From a virus, in IMG/VR virus record IMGVR_UViG_3300045116_000678, positions 18,903-82,902 of that record: a stretch of DNA of 64,000 bases, one strand, 5' to 3'. The position numbers and the translations under genes were made by a program. The notes beneath the pieces were generated by a model. It did not search any database and had not been told where the DNA came from. It saw nothing but the letters and a program-made list of their open reading frames with translations. Shown one piece after another: positions 48,397 to 56,027 of this stretch (within the stretch, counting starts at the first letter, position 1; each line of letters opens with the position of its first letter).

Positions 48397-49955
48397 GCAG
48401 CCCTCTTGAGTCGCGTGCGCGCTGCCATCTTGTAGAAGTAATCCAAGCTGTCGAAGCGGTAGCTTTCAAGCTCGATCGGATTCCGCTCGCCTAGCCTGAT
48501 GCGCGGACAATTGATGTCCAGCCTCGGTAGTAAGTAGTAGTCGAACGCAGACCGGTTGTCCTGGTTCAAACGTATGGCAACTGTGAGGTCAGGATTCAGC
48601 CCGGTGTCGAATCTGATCTTCCAGAAAAGGCTTCCGCTCTCGACCTTGTGGCACCGCGCCAGCACAACAGAGACATCAAACTCGTCGTTCACCCGCAGCA
48701 TGTCGGTGTCGGTATCTCGCTTCACTTTCCCCCCGATGGCCTCGATCCGCGATTCCGCGTCGCTCACAACAGCAGGGTGCAACTGCCGAAGAATGCGATT
48801 GATCTCGATGTACTGAAAGTCTCGAGCAGGCGTATATCCAACCAAGTGATACGCGCGAATGAGGCTGCCAAAGCGAGACGCATAAACCGAGGATGAGGGC
48901 ATTCCTTCGGTTGAGTTGATGATCAAACCTGACAGGGCCTGGCGCTCTTCGTAGAGCACGCGAAGCCGTGTGATCAGTTCTTCATCGGTCAGCCGCCGGG
49001 AGCGCGCCCGAATGATTCCCTGTGCCGTGTAGAAGACCTCTTTTGCGACGATCGGGGCAAAGGCGTCTTCACGGCGGATCCACATATCGGACGGATTGAC
49101 TACACGCAGCTTGCGAAGCTTGAACGAAACGCGGTTGTAGACATTGCTTCCGATGTACTTTTCGTTGATCAGCACCCCATGAACCGTCGCCCTCGACCAG
49201 GATCGCCCAAGATCAGTAAGGATCTGCATCGAGTTGAGTCTGCCGGCTATTTGATTCTCCTGCAGTCCGTCCCTGACAAACCACGCATAGATCTGGCGAA
49301 CCGTTTCAACCTCGTTGTCTGGGCCAGGGACCAAGATCACCCGGTCGGTCTGAAGGCTCTTTTGCTCACCTCGATCGAGCAGGCCCTTTTGCTGGCCGAG
49401 TTGATCGATCAGCAACCGTCGAAGTCCGAATCCCGCAGGGCCACCCTGGCGAAAGCCCTCCTCGACGAGCCTGCACTGGCCAGCAAACACCTTTGCGGAC
49501 AGTTCACGGCTGTATTCGCCGGCCATCGCACGTTTGACGCCTTTGACGATGGTCGAGACCGGCGAGCCATCGTTCTCGAACTGCTCAGCGCAATAGATGA
49601 CCTGAATGCCCGCCCGTTTGCAGATGTACTCGTAGTACGCACTTTCGTCAGCATCTTGAAAGCGACCCCAGCGACTCACGTCATAGACGAGGATCATCGA
49701 ATAGCCCGGTCGTCCTGACTCGACGTCCTGAATGAGTTGTTGCAGTGCAAGCCTTCCCGCGATGCGAAGGCCGCTCTTCCCCTCATCCGCATATGTCTTC
49801 ACGACTTCTATGCCGCGCTGCCTGGCGTACTCCCGGATTCGGTCCGTCTGGTTCTGCGTGGAGTACTGCTGATGTTCGGTCGACATCCGCACATACTCCG
49901 CGGCGCACACTCCTGAGGAGTGGCTTTGCGGGATGTCGGCGCGCAATGCTTCCAT
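48393..49955 (-). CDS. large serine recombinase
   Basis: 520 residues from the ATG at 49955, 8 bases after GAGGGG. Resolvase domain: AAEYVRMSTEHQQYSTQNQ with Ser25, then VYDVSRWGRFQDADE. It is followed by the Recombinase domain (AGEYSRELSAKVFAGQCR, GGPAGFGLRR) and a long C-terminal region without the usual Cys zinc ribbon. The operon partners are two ParB-like genes. It probably moves the cassette itself. Lower GC than phage region 1. Confidence 0.88.
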   Translation of the reverse strand: MEALRADIPQSHSSGVCAAEYVRMSTEHQQYSTQNQTDRIREYARQRGIEVVKTYADEGKSGLRIAGRLALQQLIQDVESGRPGYSMILVYDVSRWGRFQDADESAYYEYICKRAGIQVIYCAEQFENDGSPVSTIVKGVKRAMAGEYSRELSAKVFAGQCRLVEEGFRQGGPAGFGLRRLLIDQLGQQKGLLDRGEQKSLQTDRVILVPGPDNEVETVRQIYAWFVRDGLQENQIAGRLNSMQILTDLGRSWSRATVHGVLINEKYIGSNVYNRVSFKLRKLRVVNPSDMWIRREDAFAPIVAKEVFYTAQGIIRARSRRLTDEELITRLRVLYEERQALSGLIINSTEGMPSSSVYASRFGSLIRAYHLVGYTPARDFQYIEINRILRQLHPAVVSDAESRIEAIGGKVKRDTDTDMLRVNDEFDVSVVLARCHKVESGSLFWKIRFDTGLNPDLTVAIRLNQDNRSAFDYYLLPRLDINCPRIRLGERNPIELESYRFDSLDYFYKMAARTRLKRAA

Positions 49956-50085
49956 CGGGTAACCCCTCGAGCACAACTGGCTGGTTCAGAAAATCTGTGC
50001 GCCAAGCAAGAGGGCGCAGCGCAGGCGGCACGCTCGCACAGTAACAGGACTCTGCAGGAAACTCGATCAAGTCTTCTCTTTGCAA

Positions 50086-50520
50086 TCAGTCCGCAATGGC
50101 TGCGATCGGGATGAGTTGGACGAGCCAACTCTGCGCGGCGGTGGCCTCACCACCCCACAGCCGTGCCAAACAAAAAAGCCCGTGGGGTGGCGGCCAAGCT
50201 GAAGACACGTCAACCTTTGCAATCGAATTGAAATCGTCAGTGCGACGACGGTTTCGCTCCCGCTGCTGCTCGCGATTTGAGGCGACGTATTCAGGGTGCT
50301 CGCCGCGATACTTCCTCCAGTACTCTCTATTTTTCTCTCGCCAGACCGACTGAGCTTCGAGCTGTTCCTGGTGGTAGTCAGGATCTGTTCTGCGTTTGGT
50401 TCGTTGCCACAAAAGCTTTCTTGCCTTCTGGCAGGCAATGTCTGAACAGTACGCCTGTCTGGGTGCCCGAGGGTTGGGGTCGTATGGCCTGCCACAGGCG
50501 CTGCACCACCGCTTTTCCAT
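50086..50520 (-). CDS. zinc-finger protein of the recombinase cassette
   Basis: 144 residues. Cys6, Cys9, Cys25 and Cys30 (CSACGRP ... YCSDIAC) suggest one zinc site. A strongly charged helical part follows (VWREKNREYWRKYRGEHPEY, NREQQRERNRRR), suited to DNA or RNA binding. I recall this protein type next to ParB/recombinase sets. Its place upstream in the same direction supports membership. Confidence 0.65.
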   Translation of the reverse strand: MEKRWCSACGRPYDPNPRAPRQAYCSDIACQKARKLLWQRTKRRTDPDYHQEQLEAQSVWREKNREYWRKYRGEHPEYVASNREQQRERNRRRTDDFNSIAKVDVSSAWPPPHGLFCLARLWGGEATAAQSWLVQLIPIAAIAD

Positions 50521-50763
50521 GGCTGCTCCTTGCGCCCTTCAGGGCCAACACAAGAGAGAGCCCAAATTGTCGAAGCTGCCGCGCCGGGCTCTGGGGCGCC
50601 AGCAGCTGATGGAAAACCGCCTCACCGCGGCTTGGGCTGATCTAGGACTTGGAGCGCCCGGTCGGCCCACGGACCTACTGTCCTCGCTCGACTTGAAAGG
50701 GGCGCGGACTCCTAGTTGTCCGCAGTGAGAACAATCCCACCAGGAATTGCGAACGGGATGTGG

Positions 50764-51498
50764 CTAGAAGAGGCCGACGGCTTCAAGTTGCGCAGCTGGT
50801 GGACCCGCAGGCGCCGCGTCGAACACCTCGTGCGGCGTGAGCTTGATGAGCGCCCTCGCCTCCTCGACCGTGCCTTGCAGCCACCGGTCTACTTCGCCTC
50901 GTTCAAGCAGCACTAAGCTGCGCTTGTCCTGTTTGTCGGGGCCGAGACGCGGATCAGGTTTGTGCATGCGCTTCATCAGCGGGTGCGCGTCGGCGTTGAC
51001 GGTCACCATGGAATAGCTGGGCACCACCTCGCCCGTCGCTGGGTCAGTCCACTCGCTCCATAGGCCCGCCACGCTCCACGGCTGACCATCAGCGCGGAGG
51101 AACCGCCACCAGACATTCGCGCCAGTTTCCCAGTTTGGCTCGAAGAAAAGCCGGGCAGGAACTATGCAGCGTTGGCCCTTCTTCCATGCCTCGCGGTAAG
51201 TCGGCCGGCTGGCGATCGTCTCCTGACGAGCGTTCACGGTGCTGATTCGCTTGGGCTTCTCGCCCGGGCCGCGTGGCCGGCTCATCGGGATGCGAGTCTC
51301 GCTGTCCGGAGGAATCATCCCCCACTGAGCCAGTTGCGCCCTGCGCTCGCCCTCGCCATCCAGGCGCACGATCGGCCCGGTCGAGAGCGGGAACAGTTCG
51401 CGCGCCCTGAAGAGGCCCGACGGCATGCGCTTGCCGGCGCCGATCTGCCAGAAGTCCTCCAACTCGCGCATCTCTGGTGGGATGTAGCGGGTGCACAT
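50764..51498 (-). CDS. SRAP/YedK-family DNA-protein crosslink sensor
   Basis: 244 residues. Met1-Cys2-Thr-Arg gives the catalytic Cys2. STVNARQET (Asn89, Arg91), Glu120 (LFFEPNW) and His179 (KRMHK) match the SRAP active site that crosslinks to abasic sites. The start has no Shine-Dalgarno, but MCTRY fixes it. A dyad ATCAGC-N7-GCTGAT (51499-51517) lies right before it. Confidence 0.9.
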   Translation of the reverse strand: MCTRYIPPEMRELEDFWQIGAGKRMPSGLFRARELFPLSTGPIVRLDGEGERRAQLAQWGMIPPDSETRIPMSRPRGPGEKPKRISTVNARQETIASRPTYREAWKKGQRCIVPARLFFEPNWETGANVWWRFLRADGQPWSVAGLWSEWTDPATGEVVPSYSMVTVNADAHPLMKRMHKPDPRLGPDKQDKRSLVLLERGEVDRWLQGTVEEARALIKLTPHEVFDAAPAGPPAAQLEAVGLF

Positions 51499-51517
51499 AT
51501 CAGCAGCATACGCTGAT
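51499..51517. promoter_or_regulatory. dyad before the SRAP gene
   Basis: ATCAGC and GCTGAT, 7 bases apart, directly upstream of the SRAP start. Possible operator or start-site hairpin. Confidence 0.4.
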
Positions 51518-51631
51518 CAGTCCGAGCATCTCAGAGCTGGTCATATAATGCCTTAGTTCTCATTGTTGAGCACTATTCCTACGTCGCGCCGATTTCTCTG
51601 CTGGACTCTCACCGGTCAGAGGAGTCTCTGA

Positions 51632-51829
51632 ATGAAACCCGACCATCCACTTGGCGAAGAATTTTCCGACTGGGCCGAGCTAACCGATCAGTATCGCGCT
51701 CGGCTGGAGCAGGCGTCGCCTCAGAAGATTCCACACCGGAGCCAGTTGGCCCGCATGGTGAAGCGTTTGCGGGCCCTTGCGACCGCAGCCACCGAGGCGG
51801 TCGCGCGACAGACTCCACCACCCCGCTGA
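51632..51829 (+). CDS. small helical protein
   Basis: 65 residues with AGAGGAGTCTC before the ATG (MKPDHPLGEEFSDWAELTD). Charged and soluble. It follows a clear ~130-base upstream gap that could carry a promoter. Function unknown. Confidence 0.6.
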   Translation: MKPDHPLGEEFSDWAELTDQYRARLEQASPQKIPHRSQLARMVKRLRALATAATEAVARQTPPPR

Positions 51830-51929
51830 CCGCTCAGGGCTGAAGGCGCGCTAGAAACTCGGCCCAGAGAGCGTCGAAGAGCATGCCAAGAAGGCTGGCA
51901 TTGGTCCAGCGTTGCAGAAAACGCCCAAG

Positions 51930-52085
51930 TTATCGCGCTGACGGCTCAGAGAGGGTTTGGATTGTCGATTCGATCGCGTTGCGCATGGCTGCGTGCCCGG
52001 GCGGCTCCCTCAGCCACACCAAGACCAGCCACAACACGCCGACAGCAAGCACGACGCAGCTCGCGAGCGCGTAGATCAACAGCAT
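51930..52085 (-). CDS. very small membrane protein
   Basis: 51 residues from the ATG at 52085 (MLLIYALASCVVLAVGV), with GAGGGG 6 bases upstream; a second ATG at 52091 is an alternative. One long hydrophobic segment, then a charged tail (REPPGHAAMRNAIEST). Too short for usual gene filters. Confidence 0.6.
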   Translation of the reverse strand: MLLIYALASCVVLAVGVLWLVLVWLREPPGHAAMRNAIESTIQTLSEPSAR

Positions 52086-52133
52086 TTCCATCCCCTCGAA
52101 GAGTTGAGCCAGGAAACGATTGGCTCGCGTGAT

Positions 52134-52352
52134 TTATGAAGACCGGCTCGACCCGGCTGTACCAGGCTGTACGTTCCGGATTGTCCCGCCGGGCTCCAGC
52201 CAAGCAAGCGCCGCCTCGTCAGGGGTGAGACCAAGCAGATCCGGATTGTTCGCGATCTCGCGCGCCACTTCGTCCAGTTCGGCCGGATCAATGGTCCTCC
52301 AGCGCCGTTGTAGGCGATGTGCGCAGAGAGCGATCCAGATTTCGCGATCCAT
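52134..52352 (-). CDS. small LexA-adjacent protein
   Basis: 72 residues (MDREIWIALCAHRLQRRW). Helical with Trp/Arg-rich patches; WLEPGGTIRNVQPG near the end. The start is 8 bases from the LexA-type box, shared with the divergent gene. Function unknown; perhaps damage-inducible. Confidence 0.5.
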   Translation of the reverse strand: MDREIWIALCAHRLQRRWRTIDPAELDEVAREIANNPDLLGLTPDEAALAWLEPGGTIRNVQPGTAGSSRSS

Positions 52353-52359
52353 GGTGATA

Positions 52360-52375
52360 CTGTATGAAAATACAG
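52360..52375. promoter_or_regulatory. LexA (SOS) box
   Basis: CTGT-ATGAAAAT-ACAG fits CTGT-N8-ACAG exactly, with an AT-rich spacer. It lies between divergent starts at 52352 (minus) and 52378 (plus). LexA would silence both until DNA damage. Confidence 0.75.
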
Positions 52376-52377
52376 GT

Positions 52378-52770
52378 GTGTTCGCAATCGTTTATCGCTG
52401 TCGATTCCATGGTGCGCGGCTCGATGCCGACGCCATCCGCGCCAACCCCCTACAGGGAGACCTCATCGTGCACCGCCGGGGAATGGGCCGAATCGCCAAG
52501 TTGGTGGCCGCAGACGGGGAAACCTACCTGACCCCGCTCATGGACAAAGTTCGCCTGCTCGACCTGAACGAGCGCGGGCTCCTGATTGCCGGGCGGGAGA
52601 GGTATCCGGGCAGAAGCGACAAGCGAGATGGGCCGACCTATCCACAGGCTTGGTGGTGCATCCCGGCTCCACGGCCAGTGCTGAGGCCCGATACGCGCCC
52701 ACAGCAGCTCAGGGAAGCAGCCGAGATAGGCCGCACGATGGTCAACCACTACTCGCGACGCAGAGGCTGA
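52378..52770 (+). CDS. LexA-controlled protein, unknown
   Basis: 130 residues from GTG 52378, directly after the box; an ATG at 52351 would place the box inside the gene. FRFHGARLDADAIRANPLQGDLIVHRRG-type pattern (read in parts) and LTPLMDKVRLLDLNERG, then WWCIPAPRP. I recall relatives near SOS genes but no function. Confidence 0.55.
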   Translation: MFAIVYRCRFHGARLDADAIRANPLQGDLIVHRRGMGRIAKLVAADGETYLTPLMDKVRLLDLNERGLLIAGRERYPGRSDKRDGPTYPQAWWCIPAPRPVLRPDTRPQQLREAAEIGRTMVNHYSRRRG

Positions 52771-52837
52771 GGCTCAACAGCCGTTCCTGATCCTCGATAC
52801 TCCCACGACCTAGCTCACCTTTTAGCCGCGCTCCGGC

Positions 52838-53824
52838 ATGACACACAACAACAACTTCGACGCGATCCGCCTCATCGCTGCTTTAACAGTACTAGTCAGC
52901 CACCAGTTCCCCCTTACAGGCCGGACCGAACCGATGGCCCTGGATCCCTACCGATTCGGGACGATAGGAGTGGTGGCGTTCTTCTCGATCAGCGGCTACT
53001 TGGTGATGACCAGTTGGTCGCGAGATCCACGCATAGTCGCATTTGCGGTCAAGCGGCTATTGAGACTGTGGCCCGGCCTGGCTTTGGTCACAGTGGTCCT
53101 CACGGTGCTTGCGATCTGCTTCCAGCCCAATCGCTGGCCCGAGGCAATCGAGTTTCTGCGCATGAACTTAGTCTTCGTGCAACGTGGCGGAAACTACTTC
53201 CAGTCAAACCCGATCGCGATCCTCAACGGCCCGACCTGGACGATCCCAATTGAGGCGTTCTGCTACTTCGCATTGGTGATCGCGGCGCTGATTTTCCGCA
53301 GGTCGCTGCCCCTCGCACTTATTGCCTTTGTCGTGGTCGTGGGGAACTACACGCGCAGGCTCACGGATGCATCTCTGATCGAGAAGGCTCAAGCCATGGG
53401 CCATCCAACATTTGCGCCGTGGCTCGTTGCAATCTTCATGTTCGGAGCGTTATTCAGCCTTTGGCCGCGTCTCCAACGCTTATGGCTCGTATTCGTAGCC
53501 ATCGGCCTCGCAGCGCTTTGGGCCGGACATAGCTCGCTCGCGCTGTTGCTTGCCGCGCCCCCATTGCTTGTTTGGGCGGGACAGAAGTCGTGGCCTTTCT
53601 TCCGGCACGCCGGGCGCTTCGGGGATTTTTCCTATGGCATATACCTCTGGGCGTGGCCTGTGCAGCAGTCGGTAGTCGTTCTGCTTGGAAAGGATGCGTC
53701 GATATTCGCGCATCTGTTCTTGTCAATGTCTGTCACCACCGCGCTTGCAGCATGCTCGTGGCATTTTGTCGAAGAGAAAGCGCTCAAGCAGAAAGACCAG
53801 GTTAGACCAGCCGAGCCCAGGTAG
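52838..53824 (+). CDS. acyltransferase-3 membrane protein, O-acetylase-like
   Basis: 328 residues with ~10 hydrophobic segments. The start has FDAIRLIAALTVLVSHQF (catalytic-type His after the first helix), then FFSISGYLVM and, at the end, GIYLWAWPVQQ and WHFVEEKAL. These match OafA/acyltransferase-3 enzymes that acetylate surface polysaccharides. In prophages such genes alter the O-antigen and block further phage adsorption. Confidence 0.85.
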   Translation: MTHNNNFDAIRLIAALTVLVSHQFPLTGRTEPMALDPYRFGTIGVVAFFSISGYLVMTSWSRDPRIVAFAVKRLLRLWPGLALVTVVLTVLAICFQPNRWPEAIEFLRMNLVFVQRGGNYFQSNPIAILNGPTWTIPIEAFCYFALVIAALIFRRSLPLALIAFVVVVGNYTRRLTDASLIEKAQAMGHPTFAPWLVAIFMFGALFSLWPRLQRLWLVFVAIGLAALWAGHSSLALLLAAPPLLVWAGQKSWPFFRHAGRFGDFSYGIYLWAWPVQQSVVVLLGKDASIFAHLFLSMSVTTALAACSWHFVEEKALKQKDQVRPAEPR

Positions 53825-53876
53825 TAGTTGAACGACCACAACAAGCGCCGCCCAACCGTCCTAGACCTCCAACTCC

Positions 53877-54410
53877 CTAACTTCCAACGCCTCTCGCCGG
53901 CCGTCTACCTTTCCGCTTTGCAGGGACGATGAGCTTTCGAAAGGTCTGGTACGCCTTGTCCTTCTCAGCTTCCAGGCATGCGAAGAACTGCGCCTGATAT
54001 TCCGCCGTCTTGCGGTACAGCATCTCGGCGTGCGCCTGCTCGGCCTCGTAGATCCTGGCCTCCCTCAAGCCGGTCCCTTGATGTTTGACGAGGGATCGGC
54101 GCAGCGCCCAGCTATCTAGCTCGATCCATGAGGACTGCGGCCCCTTGTGTCCCTTCGGCCGAGTACGCAATAGCCAAAACTCGAATGCGCCGCAGGTCCA
54201 CCGGAAGTGGGCCTTGCCGCGCGGCCATTCGAACCCATCGGGGATGAGCCCTTCAGCCTGCAATTGGGCAGCGGTCCCAGTCCACCAGTCCCAAGCCCGA
54301 GCGAAGATCTCGATCTGCAAATCTTCGACGGCTGGCGTCGCGCACCCGTTCGCAGATCCTAGATCGAGCGCAGCCACGCTCCCAGATTTGTGAGGTAGCC
54401 GCTCAGTCAT
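53877..54410 (-). CDS. small protein, unknown, operon A
   Basis: 177 residues from the ATG at 54410 (MTERLPHKSGSVAALDLGS). Central WPRGKAHFRWTCGAFEFWLLR; helical, charged C-terminus with Lys/Arg tail. Last of four overlapping minus-strand genes. Trp-rich patches could bind nucleic acid. No family known to me. Confidence 0.5.
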   Translation of the reverse strand: MTERLPHKSGSVAALDLGSANGCATPAVEDLQIEIFARAWDWWTGTAAQLQAEGLIPDGFEWPRGKAHFRWTCGAFEFWLLRTRPKGHKGPQSSWIELDSWALRRSLVKHQGTGLREARIYEAEQAHAEMLYRKTAEYQAQFFACLEAEKDKAYQTFRKLIVPAKRKGRRPARGVGS

Positions 54411-54693
54411 GGGCCGCCCCCTTGAGACACTGGTCGTGCAAGAAGCGTTGAAAGGCTTTGTCACTGGAGGCAGCGGCGATCCGTCCGTCAGTCGGAACGA
54501 TCTCCGCCTTGTCGAACAGCTCCCACAGGTGATAGAGGTGATAGTCGAGCTTCTCCACAGCAGCCGGAGCTAGTTGCAGAGGATGGGCGCCACCTGGTGT
54601 GGTGCAGTACTTGGCAGCAGCAAGACGGCCGAGCATCTGCAGGTTGAGCTTGCACGCTTGTCGGAAGCCTTCGGGGCTGGCGTAACTAGCCAT
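54403..54693 (-). CDS. small protein, unknown, operon A
   Basis: 96 residues from the ATG at 54693 (MASYASPEGFRQACKLNLQ). Helical, with Tyr/His-rich KLDYHLYHLWELFDKAE. Overlaps both neighbours by 8 bases. Unknown. Confidence 0.5.
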   Translation of the reverse strand: MASYASPEGFRQACKLNLQMLGRLAAAKYCTTPGGAHPLQLAPAAVEKLDYHLYHLWELFDKAEIVPTDGRIAAASSDKAFQRFLHDQCLKGAAHD

Positions 54694-55021
54694 GGCGCAC
54701 CTCCGACAGGAAGCGCTGCAACTGAACGTCGTTTCGCGCCTGCTCAACCGAACGGAGATCCACCATCGGGGCCGTCTTCAGCATCTCGTACACCTGGCTC
54801 AAAAGACCCAGCAGCTCATCCGCGTGACTGTCCGCGATCTTGTAGTGCAGCCAGTTGTGCGGCTTCATGGTGAAGGCGTCGCGATGAATCATCACGATCT
54901 TATCCATGCAGCTTCGGCGGAAGTCGGCCTCCGACAGGGTCGGGCCGTCGTATGTCGCAGAACCTGGAGTCCGCGCCTGAACCTCTGCGCTCTTGGGGTC
55001 ACGACGTGTTGGCCTAGGCAT
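54686..55021 (-). CDS. small protein, unknown, operon A
   Basis: 111 residues from the ATG at 55021 (MPRPTRRDPKSAEVQART). Basic N-terminus, then helical MIHRDAFTMKPHNWLHYKIAD. Unknown. Confidence 0.5.
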   Translation of the reverse strand: MPRPTRRDPKSAEVQARTPGSATYDGPTLSEADFRRSCMDKIVMIHRDAFTMKPHNWLHYKIADSHADELLGLLSQVYEMLKTAPMVDLRSVEQARNDVQLQRFLSEVRHG

Positions 55022-55271
55022 GGTCCGCCTCCGCGCTGAACACAACGTCGACGAGCTTGGCAAGCTCATCTGCCATATCGCCGCAGGCCCACATGAAGCT
55101 GTCTTGAATATCTTCGCTGTGGTTGCGGAACGACGCCCCTCCCTCTCCAAACGTCATATGAAGAAGGGCACTCAGTTGCTTCGACACTGCAGATAGCCTG
55201 TCGAAGTCGTCCATGTGTGAATTTCGAGCGAGCGGGGATGCCCATTCCGGGGCGACAATTGAGGTAGCCAT
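55014..55271 (-). CDS. small protein, unknown, operon A
   Basis: 85 residues with AAAGGAA upstream of the ATG (MATSIVAPEWASPLARNSH). Helical, acidic, with DMADELAKLVDVV. First gene of the four-gene set. Confidence 0.55.
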   Translation of the reverse strand: MATSIVAPEWASPLARNSHMDDFDRLSAVSKQLSALLHMTFGEGGASFRNHSEDIQDSFMWACGDMADELAKLVDVVFSAEADHA

Positions 55272-55308
55272 GGTGCACGTTCCTTTCAGGGTGAGTGCGT
55301 TGTGGTTA

Positions 55309-55400
55309 GAACGGCTGCAGGGCTCCTACCCCCTGTGGCCGTTCGCCTTTGTGCCTCGGATTTAGCTGGTTTTTGATGCAAACCAGATCCCGCCCCGAGG
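55309..55400. promoter_or_regulatory. two stacked hairpins
   Basis: GAACGGC (55309-55315) pairs with GCCGTTC (55338-55344), with CAGGG/CCCTG inside. Then CCTCGG (55354-55359) pairs with CCGAGG (55395-55400), with CTGGTTT/AAACCAG nested. They fill the gap between operon A and the ribbon-helix-helix gene; terminator-like or leader RNA structure. Confidence 0.55.
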
Positions 55401-55408
55401 CTCAGCGG

Positions 55409-55594
55409 TCATTCGTTCTTCGGCTCCTTCGCCTTGTCGATCTTGTCGCGCACCCATGGCGCACCGCCGAGCCGCTGCAGTTTTTCCTTCTGCGCTTCGG
55501 AGAGCTTGATCGTGATCGGGGATGTGGCCGGGGCGCCCGCAACCTGAGGCTTAGGGCCTCGACGCGGGGGCTGTGCCGGTTTCTTCTCGTCCAT
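55409..55594 (-). CDS. ribbon-helix-helix regulator
   Basis: 61 residues. A Pro-rich N-terminus then ITIKLSEAQKEKLQRLGGAPWVRDKI: a beta strand followed by two helices, as in CopG/Arc proteins, DNA-binding as dimers. The start lies 10 bases from a 10-bp inverted repeat, so autoregulation is likely. Confidence 0.65.
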   Translation of the reverse strand: MDEKKPAQPPRRGPKPQVAGAPATSPITIKLSEAQKEKLQRLGGAPWVRDKIDKAKEPKNE

Positions 55595-55603
55595 GCGTTA
55601 AAT

Positions 55604-55634
55604 GGTACACCTATTTCCAATATATAGGTGTACC
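55604..55634. promoter_or_regulatory. operator of the ribbon-helix-helix gene
   Basis: GGTACACCTA and TAGGTGTACC are perfect 10-base arms, 11 bases apart, with an AT-rich middle (TTTCCAATATA) that may hold the -10. Directly upstream of the regulator gene. Confidence 0.7.
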
Positions 55635-55661
55635 TGTTTGCACTCGTAAACCCGGACCATG

Positions 55662-56027
55662 CTACTCGCGCCGCTTCTTGAACGGCCGCTTCCAAAAGTG
55701 GTCAGGACCTGGCCCCTTGGCCAGCAGCCGCGCTGTCAGTTCCATTGGGCTGAGCGGCTCGGCGTCCTCAGTTTCCGGCGCAGGCAATGAGTGCCGGTCA
55801 GGATTCTTCCGCTCCTGGGTCTGGCTTTCGATGAAAGGAAGTTCGAATGCCGCGTCCATGACAGCCGCAAACTGCACCTCCAGGCGCGTAGCATCGATGA
55901 TTCGGTCTGCTATTGCGCACTTCGCTGTAATGCGAGCCTTGTCGTTATCACTTAATAGCGCTCCTGGTGGGAGCGATTCCAGCTCGGCGAACAGGGCGTC
56001 TCGCAGCGTCTTGATGTTCGGCATCAT
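55662..56027 (-). CDS. small acidic phage-type protein
   Basis: 121 residues (MMPNIKTLRDALFAELESLP). Start by ATG 56027 or 56024, with AGAAGGA upstream. N-terminal helices, then a Pro-rich tail ending in a basic patch (WKRPFKKRRE). Overlaps the 3' end of the Myb-like gene by 80 bases in another frame. Confidence 0.5.
   Translation of the reverse strand: MMPNIKTLRDALFAELESLPPGALLSDNDKARITAKCAIADRIIDATRLEVQFAAVMDAAFELPFIESQTQERKNPDRHSLPAPETEDAEPLSPMELTARLLAKGPGPDHFWKRPFKKRRE

Noticed and set aside
52442-52458. CCCCCTACAGGG at 52.4 kb as an eighth repeat copy
   Set aside because: It is inside a coding sequence outside the phage, without the TTCG tail, so chance similarity is likely.
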